DNA of 13,417 bases from CAYUNA01 sp047629355 (GTDB lineage Bacteria; Bacteroidota; Bacteroidia; Chitinophagales; Saprospiraceae). A program made the translations under genes and the position numbers. The notes below the pieces were generated by a model. That model ran no database searches and was not told the origin of the DNA. It saw only the letters and a program-made list of their open reading frames with translations. The stretch is taken from positions 1 through 13,417 of the forward strand of contig JBLHWU010000182.1 of the NCBI GenBank assembly GCA_047629355.1, read 5' to 3'. This document shows, one piece after another, positions 6,545-13,175 of the stretch; positions within the stretch are counted from its first letter, which is position 1; every line of letters starts with the position of its first letter.

Positions 6545-8293
6545 ATGACCATTCAAAATATGCTGCGACAACTCCTACTTATCGCAAATTTCCTACTGCT
6601 TCCGTTCTTATTGTTTTCACAGAACAACATCAGTTTTGAAGCAACTGCCAATGCTAAAAATGTAGCCGTTGGAAGCGTTTTAGAAGTGAAATTCACTTTA
6701 AAAAACGCGCGAGGAACGAATTTTCAACCCCCAAAATTTGGCGGATTCCAAGTGATTTCTGGGCCGAGTCAATCCATGAGTACACAGATTTACAATGGAC
6801 GAATGACTCAAGAAATCAGTTATTCCTTCACTTTGATGCCCAATAAAATAGGGCATTGGACAATTGGACCAGCGACAATTCGAGCAGATGGCAAAAGATT
6901 CAAATCGAAACCAATTCAGATTCAAGCCGTCAAAAGTAAAGCTACTTCGCCTTTGACAGGCACGGATAAAGAATGCTTTGTCCGAGCAGAACCCAATACG
7001 ACAGATGCTTACATCGGACAGCAAGTTTTGGTGGATTACAAACTTTACACCATTGTCAATATTGAGAATTATGCGACGTTGAATGACCCAGAATATCCCG
7101 GTTTTTATGCGCTAAATATCGCCCGTTTTAATAGTGCAATTGGACAAGAACAGATTGATGGGGTTCAATATACGACGAAGGTTTTGAAGCGAATTGCCCT
7201 GTTTCCGCAGCAAGCGGGTATCTTACCAATTGAACCTTTGAGAATGCAATTGGGGATAGAAATTCCGGGGCAGCAGTCCACAGGATTCTTTTTCAGAAAA
7301 AAAACACGCCCCGTTCAGACGGCAACAAAGGAGGTTGAAATTAGCGTCCGTTCTCTGCCACCCAATGCACCTGCATCTTTTAATGGCGCGGTTGGCGAAT
7401 ACGATTTACAAACCAGTGTGAAACCCAGTAATTTGACAACGGACGATGCTTTGACCGTCTTAATGCGGATTTCTGGAAACGGTGATTTGAAGCGTTTGCA
7501 AGCACCAACCTTGACTGTACCTGAAAAATTTGAAGTGTATGACCCGTCTATTTTAGATGAATCGGAACGAGAAAAACAAGGAGAATTATCGGGTACTAAA
7601 ACGTTGGAATATTTGGTTTTGCCAAAAGAAGCGGGGCAATATACCATCGTACCCAAATTCACTTATTTTAGCATTGATTCTGCTAAGTATGTGACGTTAA
7701 AGGCACCTCCAACCAGCATCCGTGTACGCAAAGGCACAGGCAATTCCAATGTCAAAGCTGCGCCGAAACAAGAAGCGCAGGAAGACATTCGTTTCATAAA
7801 ACTGGAGACTAACTTGCATCCAACAGGCAATAGCTTCTTTGGCTCGCTGTCATTTTGGTTACTGGCTTTTTTGCCAGTTTTGGGTTTTACTGGCGCATTG
7901 GTTTATCAGCAAATTTTAAATAAAAGAGGAGATACTGATTTAACTTTATTAAAAAGCAATCAAGCAAGTAAGGTGGCGCAAAAACGGCTTTTGACAGCTA
8001 AAAAACATTTGGATGCGAAGGAAAGTCGAAATTTTTACAATGAAATCTCAAGAGCATCATTGGGGTATATTGGAGATAAACTAAATATTTCTAATTCAGA
8101 AATGACCAAAAATAATGTGTGCGAAAAATTGCAAGCACTCGAAGTTAGCACACCCAATATCGAAGCATTTATGAAAATTTTGCAGACCAGTGAAATGGCT
8201 TTATTTGCGGGTATGGACAATTCGGCAGCAATGTCGGAGACTTATGAAAAAGCGATGAAAGTAGTGGTGGATATTGAAGAGGAAATTGGATAA
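6545..8293 (+). CDS. batD: BatD-like protein (aerotolerance/oxygen tolerance family)
   Basis: 582 residues from the ATG at 6545; a TTG 15 nt upstream is in frame but the ATG leaves a clean signal peptide (LLLIANFLLLPFLLFSQ, cut after about residue 26). The exported part (27-430) is a series of beta-sandwich domains with BatD hallmarks: VAVGSVLEVKFTL, FGGFQVISGPSQS (65-77), ISYSFTLMPNKIGHWTIGPA (91-110), VDYKLYT, PEYPGFYA (182-189) and GELSGTKTLEYLVLPKEAG. One membrane span (about 434-456) leads to a helical cytosolic domain of about 125 residues. BatD proteins normally sit in bat operons with a MoxR ATPase and von Willebrand/TPR proteins and are linked to aerotolerance and envelope stress. 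None of those partners is adjacent here, so this copy is an orphan or a displaced operon member. Function is inferred from the family only. Confidence 0.88.
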   Translation: MTIQNMLRQLLLIANFLLLPFLLFSQNNISFEATANAKNVAVGSVLEVKFTLKNARGTNFQPPKFGGFQVISGPSQSMSTQIYNGRMTQEISYSFTLMPNKIGHWTIGPATIRADGKRFKSKPIQIQAVKSKATSPLTGTDKECFVRAEPNTTDAYIGQQVLVDYKLYTIVNIENYATLNDPEYPGFYALNIARFNSAIGQEQIDGVQYTTKVLKRIALFPQQAGILPIEPLRMQLGIEIPGQQSTGFFFRKKTRPVQTATKEVEISVRSLPPNAPASFNGAVGEYDLQTSVKPSNLTTDDALTVLMRISGNGDLKRLQAPTLTVPEKFEVYDPSILDESEREKQGELSGTKTLEYLVLPKEAGQYTIVPKFTYFSIDSAKYVTLKAPPTSIRVRKGTGNSNVKAAPKQEAQEDIRFIKLETNLHPTGNSFFGSLSFWLLAFLPVLGFTGALVYQQILNKRGDTDLTLLKSNQASKVAQKRLLTAKKHLDAKESRNFYNEISRASLGYIGDKLNISNSEMTKNNVCEKLQALEVSTPNIEAFMKILQTSEMALFAGMDNSAAMSETYEKAMKVVVDIEEEIG

Positions 8294-8310
8294 AAGAAAA
8301 TTTATTTGAC

Positions 8311-8348
8311 TTTTCTGGAGCAAAAAATCTATTTCTCGCTCCAGAAAA
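8311..8348 (+). terminator. Hairpin after the batD-like gene, possible terminator
   Basis: TTTTCTGGAGC (8311-8321) and GCTCCAGAAAA (8338-8348) are perfect 11-bp inverted repeats around a 16-nt loop, 17 nt after the batD-like stop. There is no T tract after the stem in the + direction, so it is a weak intrinsic terminator at best; it may also stabilise the 3' end of the mRNA. Confidence 0.45.
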
Positions 8349-8355
8349 ATAATTG

Positions 8356-8427
8356 CGCGCTGCCTGCGGCAGCGCGAGCAGGAGTTTAGGGGAAGAAGCT
8401 GGTTTTCAACCAGCCTCTTCCCCTAAA
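8356..8427. repeat. Two adjacent GC-rich palindromes (REP-like)
   Basis: CGCGCTGCC (8356-8364) pairs perfectly with GGCAGCGCG (8368-8376) around TGC. Nine bases later, 8385-8404 (TTTAGGGGAAGAAGCTGGTT) pairs with 8408-8427 (AACCAGCCTCTTCCCCTAAA) over 20 positions with one A/C mismatch and only a 3-nt loop. Both are much more GC-rich than the surrounding DNA. They sit between the batD-like stop and the peptidase start, 27 bp before the latter. They resemble palindromic intergenic repeats; the second is also strong enough to attenuate or terminate transcription although no T run follows. Confidence 0.6.
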
Positions 8428-8453
8428 ACCCCAAGAATTTAAAAACAACTATA

Positions 8454-9551
8454 ATGAAAAATATTTTAGAAAAATACGCGCACCTTTTAGTTCACTATTG
8501 CGTGAATATTCAGCCGGGCGAACGGCTTTACGTTTCCAGTACAACACTTGCCGAACCGTTGATTCGAGAAATCTATCGGGTGGGTGTCAAAGCGGGTGCA
8601 CATGTGGAGGTTGATTTGGCATTTCGAGGTAAAAATCGGATTTTTATCAATAACGCCAATGAGGAGCAGCTTAAATATGTGCCGACACTACAGAATAAGG
8701 CGATGCATGAATTTGATGCATATCTCTATATCCGCGCGCCGTTCAATTTGCGAGAAGACCAGAATAATAATGCTGATAAAGGTAAAATTCGTTCAGCTGC
8801 GATGAAGCCATTGTCAGAAGCTTATTATAAACGGACGGCGACCTACGATTTGAAACGCAATCTCTGTCAATATCCAACGCAGGCGGCGGCACAAAATGCA
8901 GGAATGTCGTTGGAAGAATACGAGTATTTCATCTTTAATGCTTGTAAGTTATTTGAAGATGACCCGATTCAAGCGTGGTTGGATGTGCGCAAAAAGCAGC
9001 AGCGAATTGTTGATCTATTGAACAGTCGCGAGCAGGTACATTATAAAGGTAAGGGCATTGATATTCAGTTCAATACGAAAGGACGGACGTGGATAAATTC
9101 GGATGGACAAACCAATATGCCGTCGGGTGAAGTATATACCTCGCCTGTGGAAGATTCGGTAAATGGTGTGATTAATTTTAGCTATCCAGCAGTTTATATG
9201 GGACATGAAGTGGAAGATGTGACTTTATGGGTCGAAAATGGTGAAATTCAAAAATGGGAAGCGAAACGTGGACAAGAATTCTTAAATCACATTTTTGCCT
9301 TGCCTGGTACTCGTCGATTTGGCGAGGCGGCAATTGGTACGAATTATGACATTAATAAATTCACCAAAAACATTCTTTTTGATGAAAAAATTGGTGGAAC
9401 AGTTCACATGGCAATCGGTCAATCCTATTTGCAAGCCGGTGGAAAAAACCAATCTTCTGTGCATTGGGATATGATTGCAGGTATGAAAGATGGTGGGCAA
9501 ATCTTCGCAGATGGAGAAAAAATTTATGAAAATGGCCAATTTATATTTTAA
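8454..9551 (+). CDS. M29-family aminopeptidase (thermophilic-type, AmpS/AmpT-like)
   Basis: 365 residues, near the family's usual length of about 370-410. M29 enzymes are cytosolic metallo-aminopeptidases with a two-metal centre. The N-terminal part shows LLVHYCVNIQPGERLYVSST (11-30), typical of the family. The known metal and catalytic residues can be placed by motif: Glu226 in MPSGEVYTSP, Glu291 in RRFGEAAIGTN, His318 in GGTVHMAIGQSY, Tyr325, and His337 and Asp339 in SSVHWDMI. All appear present, so it should be active. No signal peptide. The gene is alone in its transcription unit, preceded by the palindrome cluster and followed by 276 bp of AT-rich spacer. Substrate preference cannot be read from sequence; the role is likely peptide turnover. 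Confidence 0.93.
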   Translation: MKNILEKYAHLLVHYCVNIQPGERLYVSSTTLAEPLIREIYRVGVKAGAHVEVDLAFRGKNRIFINNANEEQLKYVPTLQNKAMHEFDAYLYIRAPFNLREDQNNNADKGKIRSAAMKPLSEAYYKRTATYDLKRNLCQYPTQAAAQNAGMSLEEYEYFIFNACKLFEDDPIQAWLDVRKKQQRIVDLLNSREQVHYKGKGIDIQFNTKGRTWINSDGQTNMPSGEVYTSPVEDSVNGVINFSYPAVYMGHEVEDVTLWVENGEIQKWEAKRGQEFLNHIFALPGTRRFGEAAIGTNYDINKFTKNILFDEKIGGTVHMAIGQSYLQAGGKNQSSVHWDMIAGMKDGGQIFADGEKIYENGQFIF

Positions 9552-9827
9552 AAAAGGTCTCAAAAAAGCTATTTTTAACTTTAAATGCGCCAATTTTGTA
9601 CTCAAAATCCAATAATTTTGAAAAAAAGAATTGGAATATGCGTAAAATTCATATTTTGCGACCTCATTTTAAAAAACCAATTGTTCAGTAATTTTTTTTC
9701 AAACATTGGAGCATTCTTTTTAAGGTTTTTAATAAAAAAGGAATAACGAATAAACATTTTTGCTGTTCACCTTTTTAACTATTGAAATCTTAAATTTTTT
9801 TTTTCCCAAAACAATACCTAATACAAC
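9552..9827. other. AT-rich spacer, nothing recognised
   Basis: 276 bp between the aminopeptidase and the exonuclease-like gene. It is very AT-rich with several T and A runs (for example 9690-9698 and 9795-9803). Only short, weak inverted repeats are present (ATTTTG-TACT-CAAAAT at 9592-9607). No exact -7 box, terminator with a good stem, or gene was found. Confidence 0.5.
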
Positions 9828-10667
9828 GTGGACAATAATTTTGCAATCCTCGAAATGAAGTACGGCAATATTTACGGTGGCTTCCCCAATTTTTTCGCCA
9901 TTGCCGAAATCTCTTTGCTTGTTTTTGAAGTCAGAACTCAAAAAATCTTTATTGAAACTTGGCAAAACAGGTGCGATGTCGATTATGTGAGTGTTTATTC
10001 TAGAACGAACGAACTCGGACATACTATCGGAAGAGTCAAAGAAGTAGTGAACATGCGAACGGGAAGAGTGCGCCCTTTTATGGAGGATTATAAACTCGAT
10101 AAAAGAGCGTTACAATATTCATTCAAAAACCTACAACCAGTACACAACTGGGTTCGTAGCTTTATGTTGAATAGCCTTCGTAAATATAGATTGGAAACCC
10201 TCATCACCTTTGATGGTCGGCGAGATGTTTTCCTTTGTGAGCGTTCTGGTGTTCAATTCTTCAACATGAACATCATTGACCTCCAAAAAGAATTAAATAA
10301 AGAGACAGATTATCTTTTCTCTTTGAATAAATTGTCAAAAATTATCAACTACAGCTTGGATGGGTCTTACTTGCGTTCCAATAATAAGGAATACTGGTTG
10401 CACCCAATTGCTGCAAAGCAAATTTATCCAGGTACAGCTGCTTACGATGCTGCTCGATTGTTGATGATTCACAATGAATACCGAGATCACCATGATGATT
10501 TCATGATGAAAGGAGCTTTGTTGTTGAATAAAATTCAGGCAATGAAAGAGGAAGAGGAAGCGAGAAATCCAAAACCTCCACCTCCTGTTAAAGAAGTAAA
10601 AGAAGAAGCACCTACACCACCACCAGCTGTGGAGGAAGAGAATGAGGAAGAGAAAGAGAAGGATTAG
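9828..10667 (+). CDS. Degenerate DEDDh/Eri1-like exonuclease-fold protein with acidic Pro-rich tail
   Basis: 279 residues from GTG at 9828; a stop at 9819-9821 limits the start, and the alternative ATG at 9855 would remove the predicted first beta strand. Residues 4-220 follow the strand order of DEDDh 3'-5' exonucleases of the KapD/Eri1 kind: FAILEMKYGN (5-14), FFAIAEISLLVFEV (22-35), ETLITFDGRRDVFL (123-136), NIIDLQKEL (148-156) and PGTAAYDAARLLMIHNEY (201-218). Where active enzymes have Asp-x-Glu this protein has Glu9-Met10-Lys11, and where they have the catalytic His five residues before the last Asp it has Gly202; Asp133 and Asp207 remain. Nuclease activity is therefore doubtful and a binding role is likelier. 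Residues 238-279 form a low-complexity Glu/Lys/Pro tail. Family placement is from reading motifs; a novel fold family is possible. Confidence 0.75.
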   Translation: MDNNFAILEMKYGNIYGGFPNFFAIAEISLLVFEVRTQKIFIETWQNRCDVDYVSVYSRTNELGHTIGRVKEVVNMRTGRVRPFMEDYKLDKRALQYSFKNLQPVHNWVRSFMLNSLRKYRLETLITFDGRRDVFLCERSGVQFFNMNIIDLQKELNKETDYLFSLNKLSKIINYSLDGSYLRSNNKEYWLHPIAAKQIYPGTAAYDAARLLMIHNEYRDHHDDFMMKGALLLNKIQAMKEEEEARNPKPPPPVKEVKEEAPTPPPAVEEENEEEKEKD

Positions 10668-10710
10668 GCTGCGTCTGATAATCTAAAATCATAGCTATTA
10701 TATATAGTGT

Positions 10711-10750
10711 AAAAGGCTTACTGAATTGAAAAATATTCAGTAAGCCTTTT
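10711..10750. terminator. Strong bidirectional-type terminator hairpin
   Basis: AAAAGGCTTACTGAAT (10711-10726) and ATTCAGTAAGCCTTTT (10735-10750) form a perfect 16-bp stem with an 8-nt loop. The A-run at the left and T-run at the right make it an intrinsic terminator readable from either strand. It lies 43 bp after the exonuclease-like gene and separates it from the next + strand gene. Confidence 0.85.
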
Positions 10751-10780
10751 CAGGTTCTAACCTTTTTAAAATTGTTTTGT

Positions 10781-10788
10781 TATATTTG
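10781..10788 (+). promoter_or_regulatory. Bacteroidota-type -7 box (TATATTTG) for the 179-aa gene
   Basis: A second exact TAnnTTTG match (TATATTTG, identical to the box before the kinase gene) lies 30 bp after the terminator and 155 bp before the next start codon, so it would produce a leader of about 150 nt. No TTG element at the standard spacing was found. Confidence 0.45.
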
Positions 10789-10794
10789 CCAGAG

Positions 10795-10922
10795 AGGTAT
10801 CAGAGATGAGGGGTCAGAAATCTCAAAAACAACTTTTCAGGTATTAGTAATCGGAGTTAAAGGAATTCAGTAAGAAGCTACATTTATGGTTTTTAACCTA
10901 TCGCTTCTGACTCCTGACACCT
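10795..10922. repeat. Leader segment bounded by an imperfect inverted repeat
   Basis: Left arm 10795-10819 (AGGTATCAG, then GGGGTCAGAA) and right arm 10905-10922 (TTCTGACTCCTGACACCT) are complementary apart from two mismatches and a six-base bulge in the left arm. They bracket 85 bp with no gene and together fill most of the leader of the following gene. It could be a small palindromic intergenic repeat or MITE remnant, or fold the leader RNA into a long hairpin that brings the promoter-proximal and gene-proximal ends together. Confidence 0.4.
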
Positions 10923-10943
10923 AAATTTAAATTAAACACGCTG

Positions 10944-11483
10944 ATGAATACGGAACATTACAATCTTCAACGAAAAGTCAATACTTACAAAGATATTGTT
11001 AAAAATACGCGTGCTTACCGCGAGGTCTGGAAAGACTCCTTGAAAGACCTGATTATTAAACAACTAACGGATGTTTCAACCGGAGTTGGTTTGGAAGGTA
11101 AAGTGGAAATCAAAGCGGAATTGGAGAATTTGGAAGCGGTTGTTTTTTCCTTGGGCGATGTCAAAAGTGGGATGTATCAGGAAGTAAATGAATCCATTAA
11201 ACGGCATTTGATTAAGCACAATGGTTCGTTGATTTACCAGCAATTGTTTAATGGAAAGGTAATTGTGATTATCAATTATCCTTATATTGAAAACTATGGT
11301 AAGCCGCACCCACCGAAGACTTTAGCCATTTATCGACCAGAAGAATTGAAGGAACCGTTCATTATTCGGCACTTGGAAGAGTTGATTACGGATATTACGA
11401 ATTGGGAAGATTATGATGATGATGAGCCGAATAAGAAGATTGGGTTTAAGTTTAATTTTGAGAATCAAGGGGCGGAGGAATAA
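10944..11483 (+). CDS. Unrecognised conserved-looking cytosolic protein (179 aa)
   Basis: I do not recognise this family. The protein has no signal peptide or membrane span. Residues 1-45 are charged and helical (RKVNTYKDIVKNTRAYREVW), residues about 50-130 look alpha/beta with strands VEIKAELENLEAVVFSLG (54-71) and NGKVIVIINYPYIE (103-116), and the C-terminus is very acidic (WEDYDDDEPN at 154-163, ending QGAEE). Codon use matches its neighbours, and the promoter-like box upstream and shared hairpin downstream support a real single-gene unit. The short strand-helix pattern with an NYPYIENYGKPHPPKTLAIY segment could mark a binding surface, but no function can be given. It follows the exonuclease-like gene on the same strand but is separated from it by a strong terminator, so co-transcription is unlikely. 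Confidence 0.8.
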   Translation: MNTEHYNLQRKVNTYKDIVKNTRAYREVWKDSLKDLIIKQLTDVSTGVGLEGKVEIKAELENLEAVVFSLGDVKSGMYQEVNESIKRHLIKHNGSLIYQQLFNGKVIVIINYPYIENYGKPHPPKTLAIYRPEELKEPFIIRHLEELITDITNWEDYDDDEPNKKIGFKFNFENQGAEE

Positions 11484-11541
11484 TTTGAACTTTGAATGAA
11501 AAATCAAAAGAAGGACAAAATTCAATATCCATTTAATCACG

Positions 11542-11581
11542 ATAATAAGTGCTATTTTTTTAAAAGAATAGTACTTATTAT
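11542..11581. terminator. Shared hairpin between convergent genes
   Basis: 11542-11556 (ATAATAAGTGCTATT) pairs with 11567-11581 (AATAGTACTTATTAT) over 15 bp with one G-T pair and a 10-nt loop. The right arm touches the stop codon of the XRE regulator gene (-), and a T-rich stretch (11581-11590) follows on the + strand, so it probably ends transcription of the 179-aa gene and may protect or end the opposing transcript as well. Confidence 0.65.
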
Positions 11582-11943
11582 TACTTTTTTATAGACTTTA
11601 ATTCCGTTTTTAATTCTTCATTTTCTTTTTCTAACCATTTGATTTGAGATTCATAGACTTTAATAATCTTATCCGAATAATGATGATGCGTAGAGACGCT
11701 ACTCGCTTCGCCGCCTTGTTGGTTGTGATTGTTAAAAATATATTGCTCGCCAAACTGTAGGATATCCGCTGGTTCTATGCCATGAATTTTAGCAAATCTT
11801 TCCAAAACATCCAACTTCATTTCTGTTTTTCCACTTTCAATATTGCTATAATTGGTTTGTGACATCCCCAATCGTTCTGCTACATATTCTTGTTTGTAGC
11901 CTTTTATTTGGCGAATCATGTGTAGTTTAGTAACATTCTTCAT
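11581..11943 (-). CDS. XRE/Cro-C1-family transcriptional regulator with coiled-coil tail
   Basis: 120 residues. Residues 7-65 form an HTH_3 domain: LHMIRQIKGYKQEYVAERLGMSQTNYSNIESGKTEM has the usual helix 2-turn-helix 3 (YVAERLGMSQTNYSNIESG) and is followed by LDVLERFAKIHGIEPADIL. A polar linker with Gln/Gly and HHHYS (73-88) leads to a helix rich in Lys/Glu heptads (89-120; VYESQIKWLEKENEELKTEL), likely a dimerisation coiled coil. Small regulators of this layout are common in Bacteroidota, often as single genes; an effector domain is absent. A promoter-like arrangement lies upstream (separate entry). Targets are unknown; autoregulation is the default guess. It faces the 179-aa gene tail-to-tail and is divergent from the lipoprotein gene. 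Confidence 0.92.
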   Translation of the reverse strand: MKNVTKLHMIRQIKGYKQEYVAERLGMSQTNYSNIESGKTEMKLDVLERFAKIHGIEPADILQFGEQYIFNNHNQQGGEASSVSTHHHYSDKIIKVYESQIKWLEKENEELKTELKSIKK

Positions 11944-11975
11944 AGTTGCTTGGTTTTTAATATTACTTGAGGTGG

Positions 11976-12006
11976 TAAAGTTACAACCTTAGCTTATATT
12001 TTACAA
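11976..12006 (-). promoter_or_regulatory. Possible promoter of the XRE regulator gene
   Basis: Reading the - strand, TTG (12006-12004) is followed after 20 nt by TAACTTTA (11983-11976), which matches seven of eight positions of the Bacteroidota -7 box TAnnTTTG (final A instead of G) at the expected spacing. It is 33 nt before the regulator's ATG. Confidence 0.35.
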
Positions 12007-12083
12007 GTGATTATTTTTGTTATGAAATCCGTCTTATCTTTGTTTTGAAATAATTTACATCGGTTATAATCCTATCAGAAATT

Positions 12084-12197
12084 TTAATTTTTAGCTGCTA
12101 CTTTCAAAACATCGGAAAATGAATTAGACATCGGTAGAATCTTGTCTGTCATTTCCAAATCAATCATTTGCAATAAGGTCACGGTCTGCAGACCCAT
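12084..12197 (-). CDS. Possible small ORF or gene remnant (37 aa)
   Basis: Starting at ATG 12197, this encodes MGLQTVTLLQMIDLEMTDKI and continues to SFSDVLKVAAKN before TAA at 12084-12086. The frame stays open about 27 further codons upstream (through WITKKSEIIKIDSYK) into the start of the lipoprotein gene on the opposite strand. The composition looks protein-like and the base composition is slightly richer in G and C than the surrounding spacer, but no start signal or family was recognised. It may be the 3' end of a gene lost when the neighbouring lipoprotein region arrived, or chance. Confidence 0.2.
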   Translation of the reverse strand: MGLQTVTLLQMIDLEMTDKILPMSNSFSDVLKVAAKN

Positions 12198-12269
12198 TTT
12201 ATAACTATCTATTTTTATAATTTCGCTCTTTTTGGTTATCCAATTTGAGTCAAAAAACCTATTTTTAAT

Positions 12270-13175
12270 ATGAAAATTTTAAAGTATTTATTTATGGTGG
12301 CGGTGGTCGCCCTGCTCGTTTTTTCCTGTAAGAAGGAACGAGTATCAAAAACTATTGGAGAGTCATCCCAGAGAACTGTTGGTGTACTTGGTCATATAGA
12401 TTACGTTCAATCAGAGTTGAATGATATAGATCAAGTTAAAGTTAGGTTTGCTAAAATTCTGTCGAATGCTATTTCTAAGAATCCTTCTTTAAAGCAAATG
12501 TTATTTGAAGTGGTTTTTGATGAAGAATCAAAATCGTCAGAGGAAGTATTTATATTAGATTTAATTGAAACTAAAGGTGTTTCACTAAGAGAAGAAACAA
12601 TTAGAGATTTGTTATTAACAGATGGTGGAGTAACTGAGGACGAGTTTCTTGATTTAGAGAATACATTTTGCCAAGATTATCCAAATTTAGCAATTGATGT
12701 ACCTGCCTATGTCGAGATGGCATATTCTTCGGATAAGACAAGAGATAATTTTGTATCTACATATCAAGACTATCCTTTTGTTATTATGCCAAGTACTCAC
12801 GAACCAAATTCAAGTGGGACTTGGACTGGTTACAGTGATATGAATCAAGATGGAATTTCTGATATATATGAGATACCAAGTGGGGGAACTTATCAAGATG
12901 CCATTCCCCTTATTATCAAAGCTTCTGAAAGAAACCTATTGTTGACAGACGACCTTACACTAATAAACGGTCTTAATATTATTGAATCCTACTTGGGTAA
13001 TGGATATGATTCTGAACTCATTCAGTGTTTTATTCAACAAATAGGAGAAAAAAAAGCTGCTAAAATCTTATGTGGTCAAGAGTATGACGTTCTTTCAATA
13101 GATGATATTATTACAATTCAAGGAAATTGTAATTTTTTGCCACCTCCCCCCTCCTCCTCCAGAAGAAATATGTGA
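12270..13175 (+). CDS. Lipoprotein with Pro-rich linker, frame broken before metal-binding repeats
   Basis: 301 residues as read. Residues 1-20 are a lipoprotein signal with lipobox LVFSC (Cys20) followed by KKE, so it should be lipidated and possibly sent to the outer membrane. Residues 30-170 are mostly helical with many acidic residues; I recognise no family. DMNQDGISDIYE (190-201) resembles a DxNxDG calcium-binding loop. Residues 290-294 begin a proline run (LPPPP) at a C6 tract (13146-13151), after which this frame reads SSSRRNM and stops at 13173-13175. The next frame (+1) would continue the proline run into EEICDDGIDND repeats that stay open to the window end, so the natural product is very probably longer and this stop reflects a frameshift, a sequencing error or phase variation. 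Start chosen at ATG 12270 because the lipobox position fits. Confidence 0.8.
   Translation: MKILKYLFMVAVVALLVFSCKKERVSKTIGESSQRTVGVLGHIDYVQSELNDIDQVKVRFAKILSNAISKNPSLKQMLFEVVFDEESKSSEEVFILDLIETKGVSLREETIRDLLLTDGGVTEDEFLDLENTFCQDYPNLAIDVPAYVEMAYSSDKTRDNFVSTYQDYPFVIMPSTHEPNSSGTWTGYSDMNQDGISDIYEIPSGGTYQDAIPLIIKASERNLLLTDDLTLINGLNIIESYLGNGYDSELIQCFIQQIGEKKAAKILCGQEYDVLSIDDIITIQGNCNFLPPPPSSSRRNM
13146..13151 (+). other. C6 homopolymer at frame break
   Basis: Six C in a row inside a proline-codon stretch. With five or eight C the upstream lipoprotein frame would join the downstream repeat frame without a stop, giving eight or nine consecutive prolines followed by Glu-Glu-Ile-Cys. As given, the upstream frame ends 22 nt later. 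CCC-CCC-T is also a sequence at which a proline tRNA could re-pair one base forward (CCC to CCT). Confidence 0.75.

Larger units (their letters stand above)
11944..12269. other. Divergent intergenic region between the XRE gene and the lipoprotein gene
   Basis: About 326 bp, AT-rich. It holds the possible XRE promoter on the - strand, an exact TAnnTTTG box on the + strand (TATCTTTG, 12035-12042, with TTTTTG 15 nt upstream, a short spacing) that could start a 220-nt leader for the lipoprotein gene, and a small - strand open frame at 12084-12197 (separate entry). No strong hairpin was found. Confidence 0.5.
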
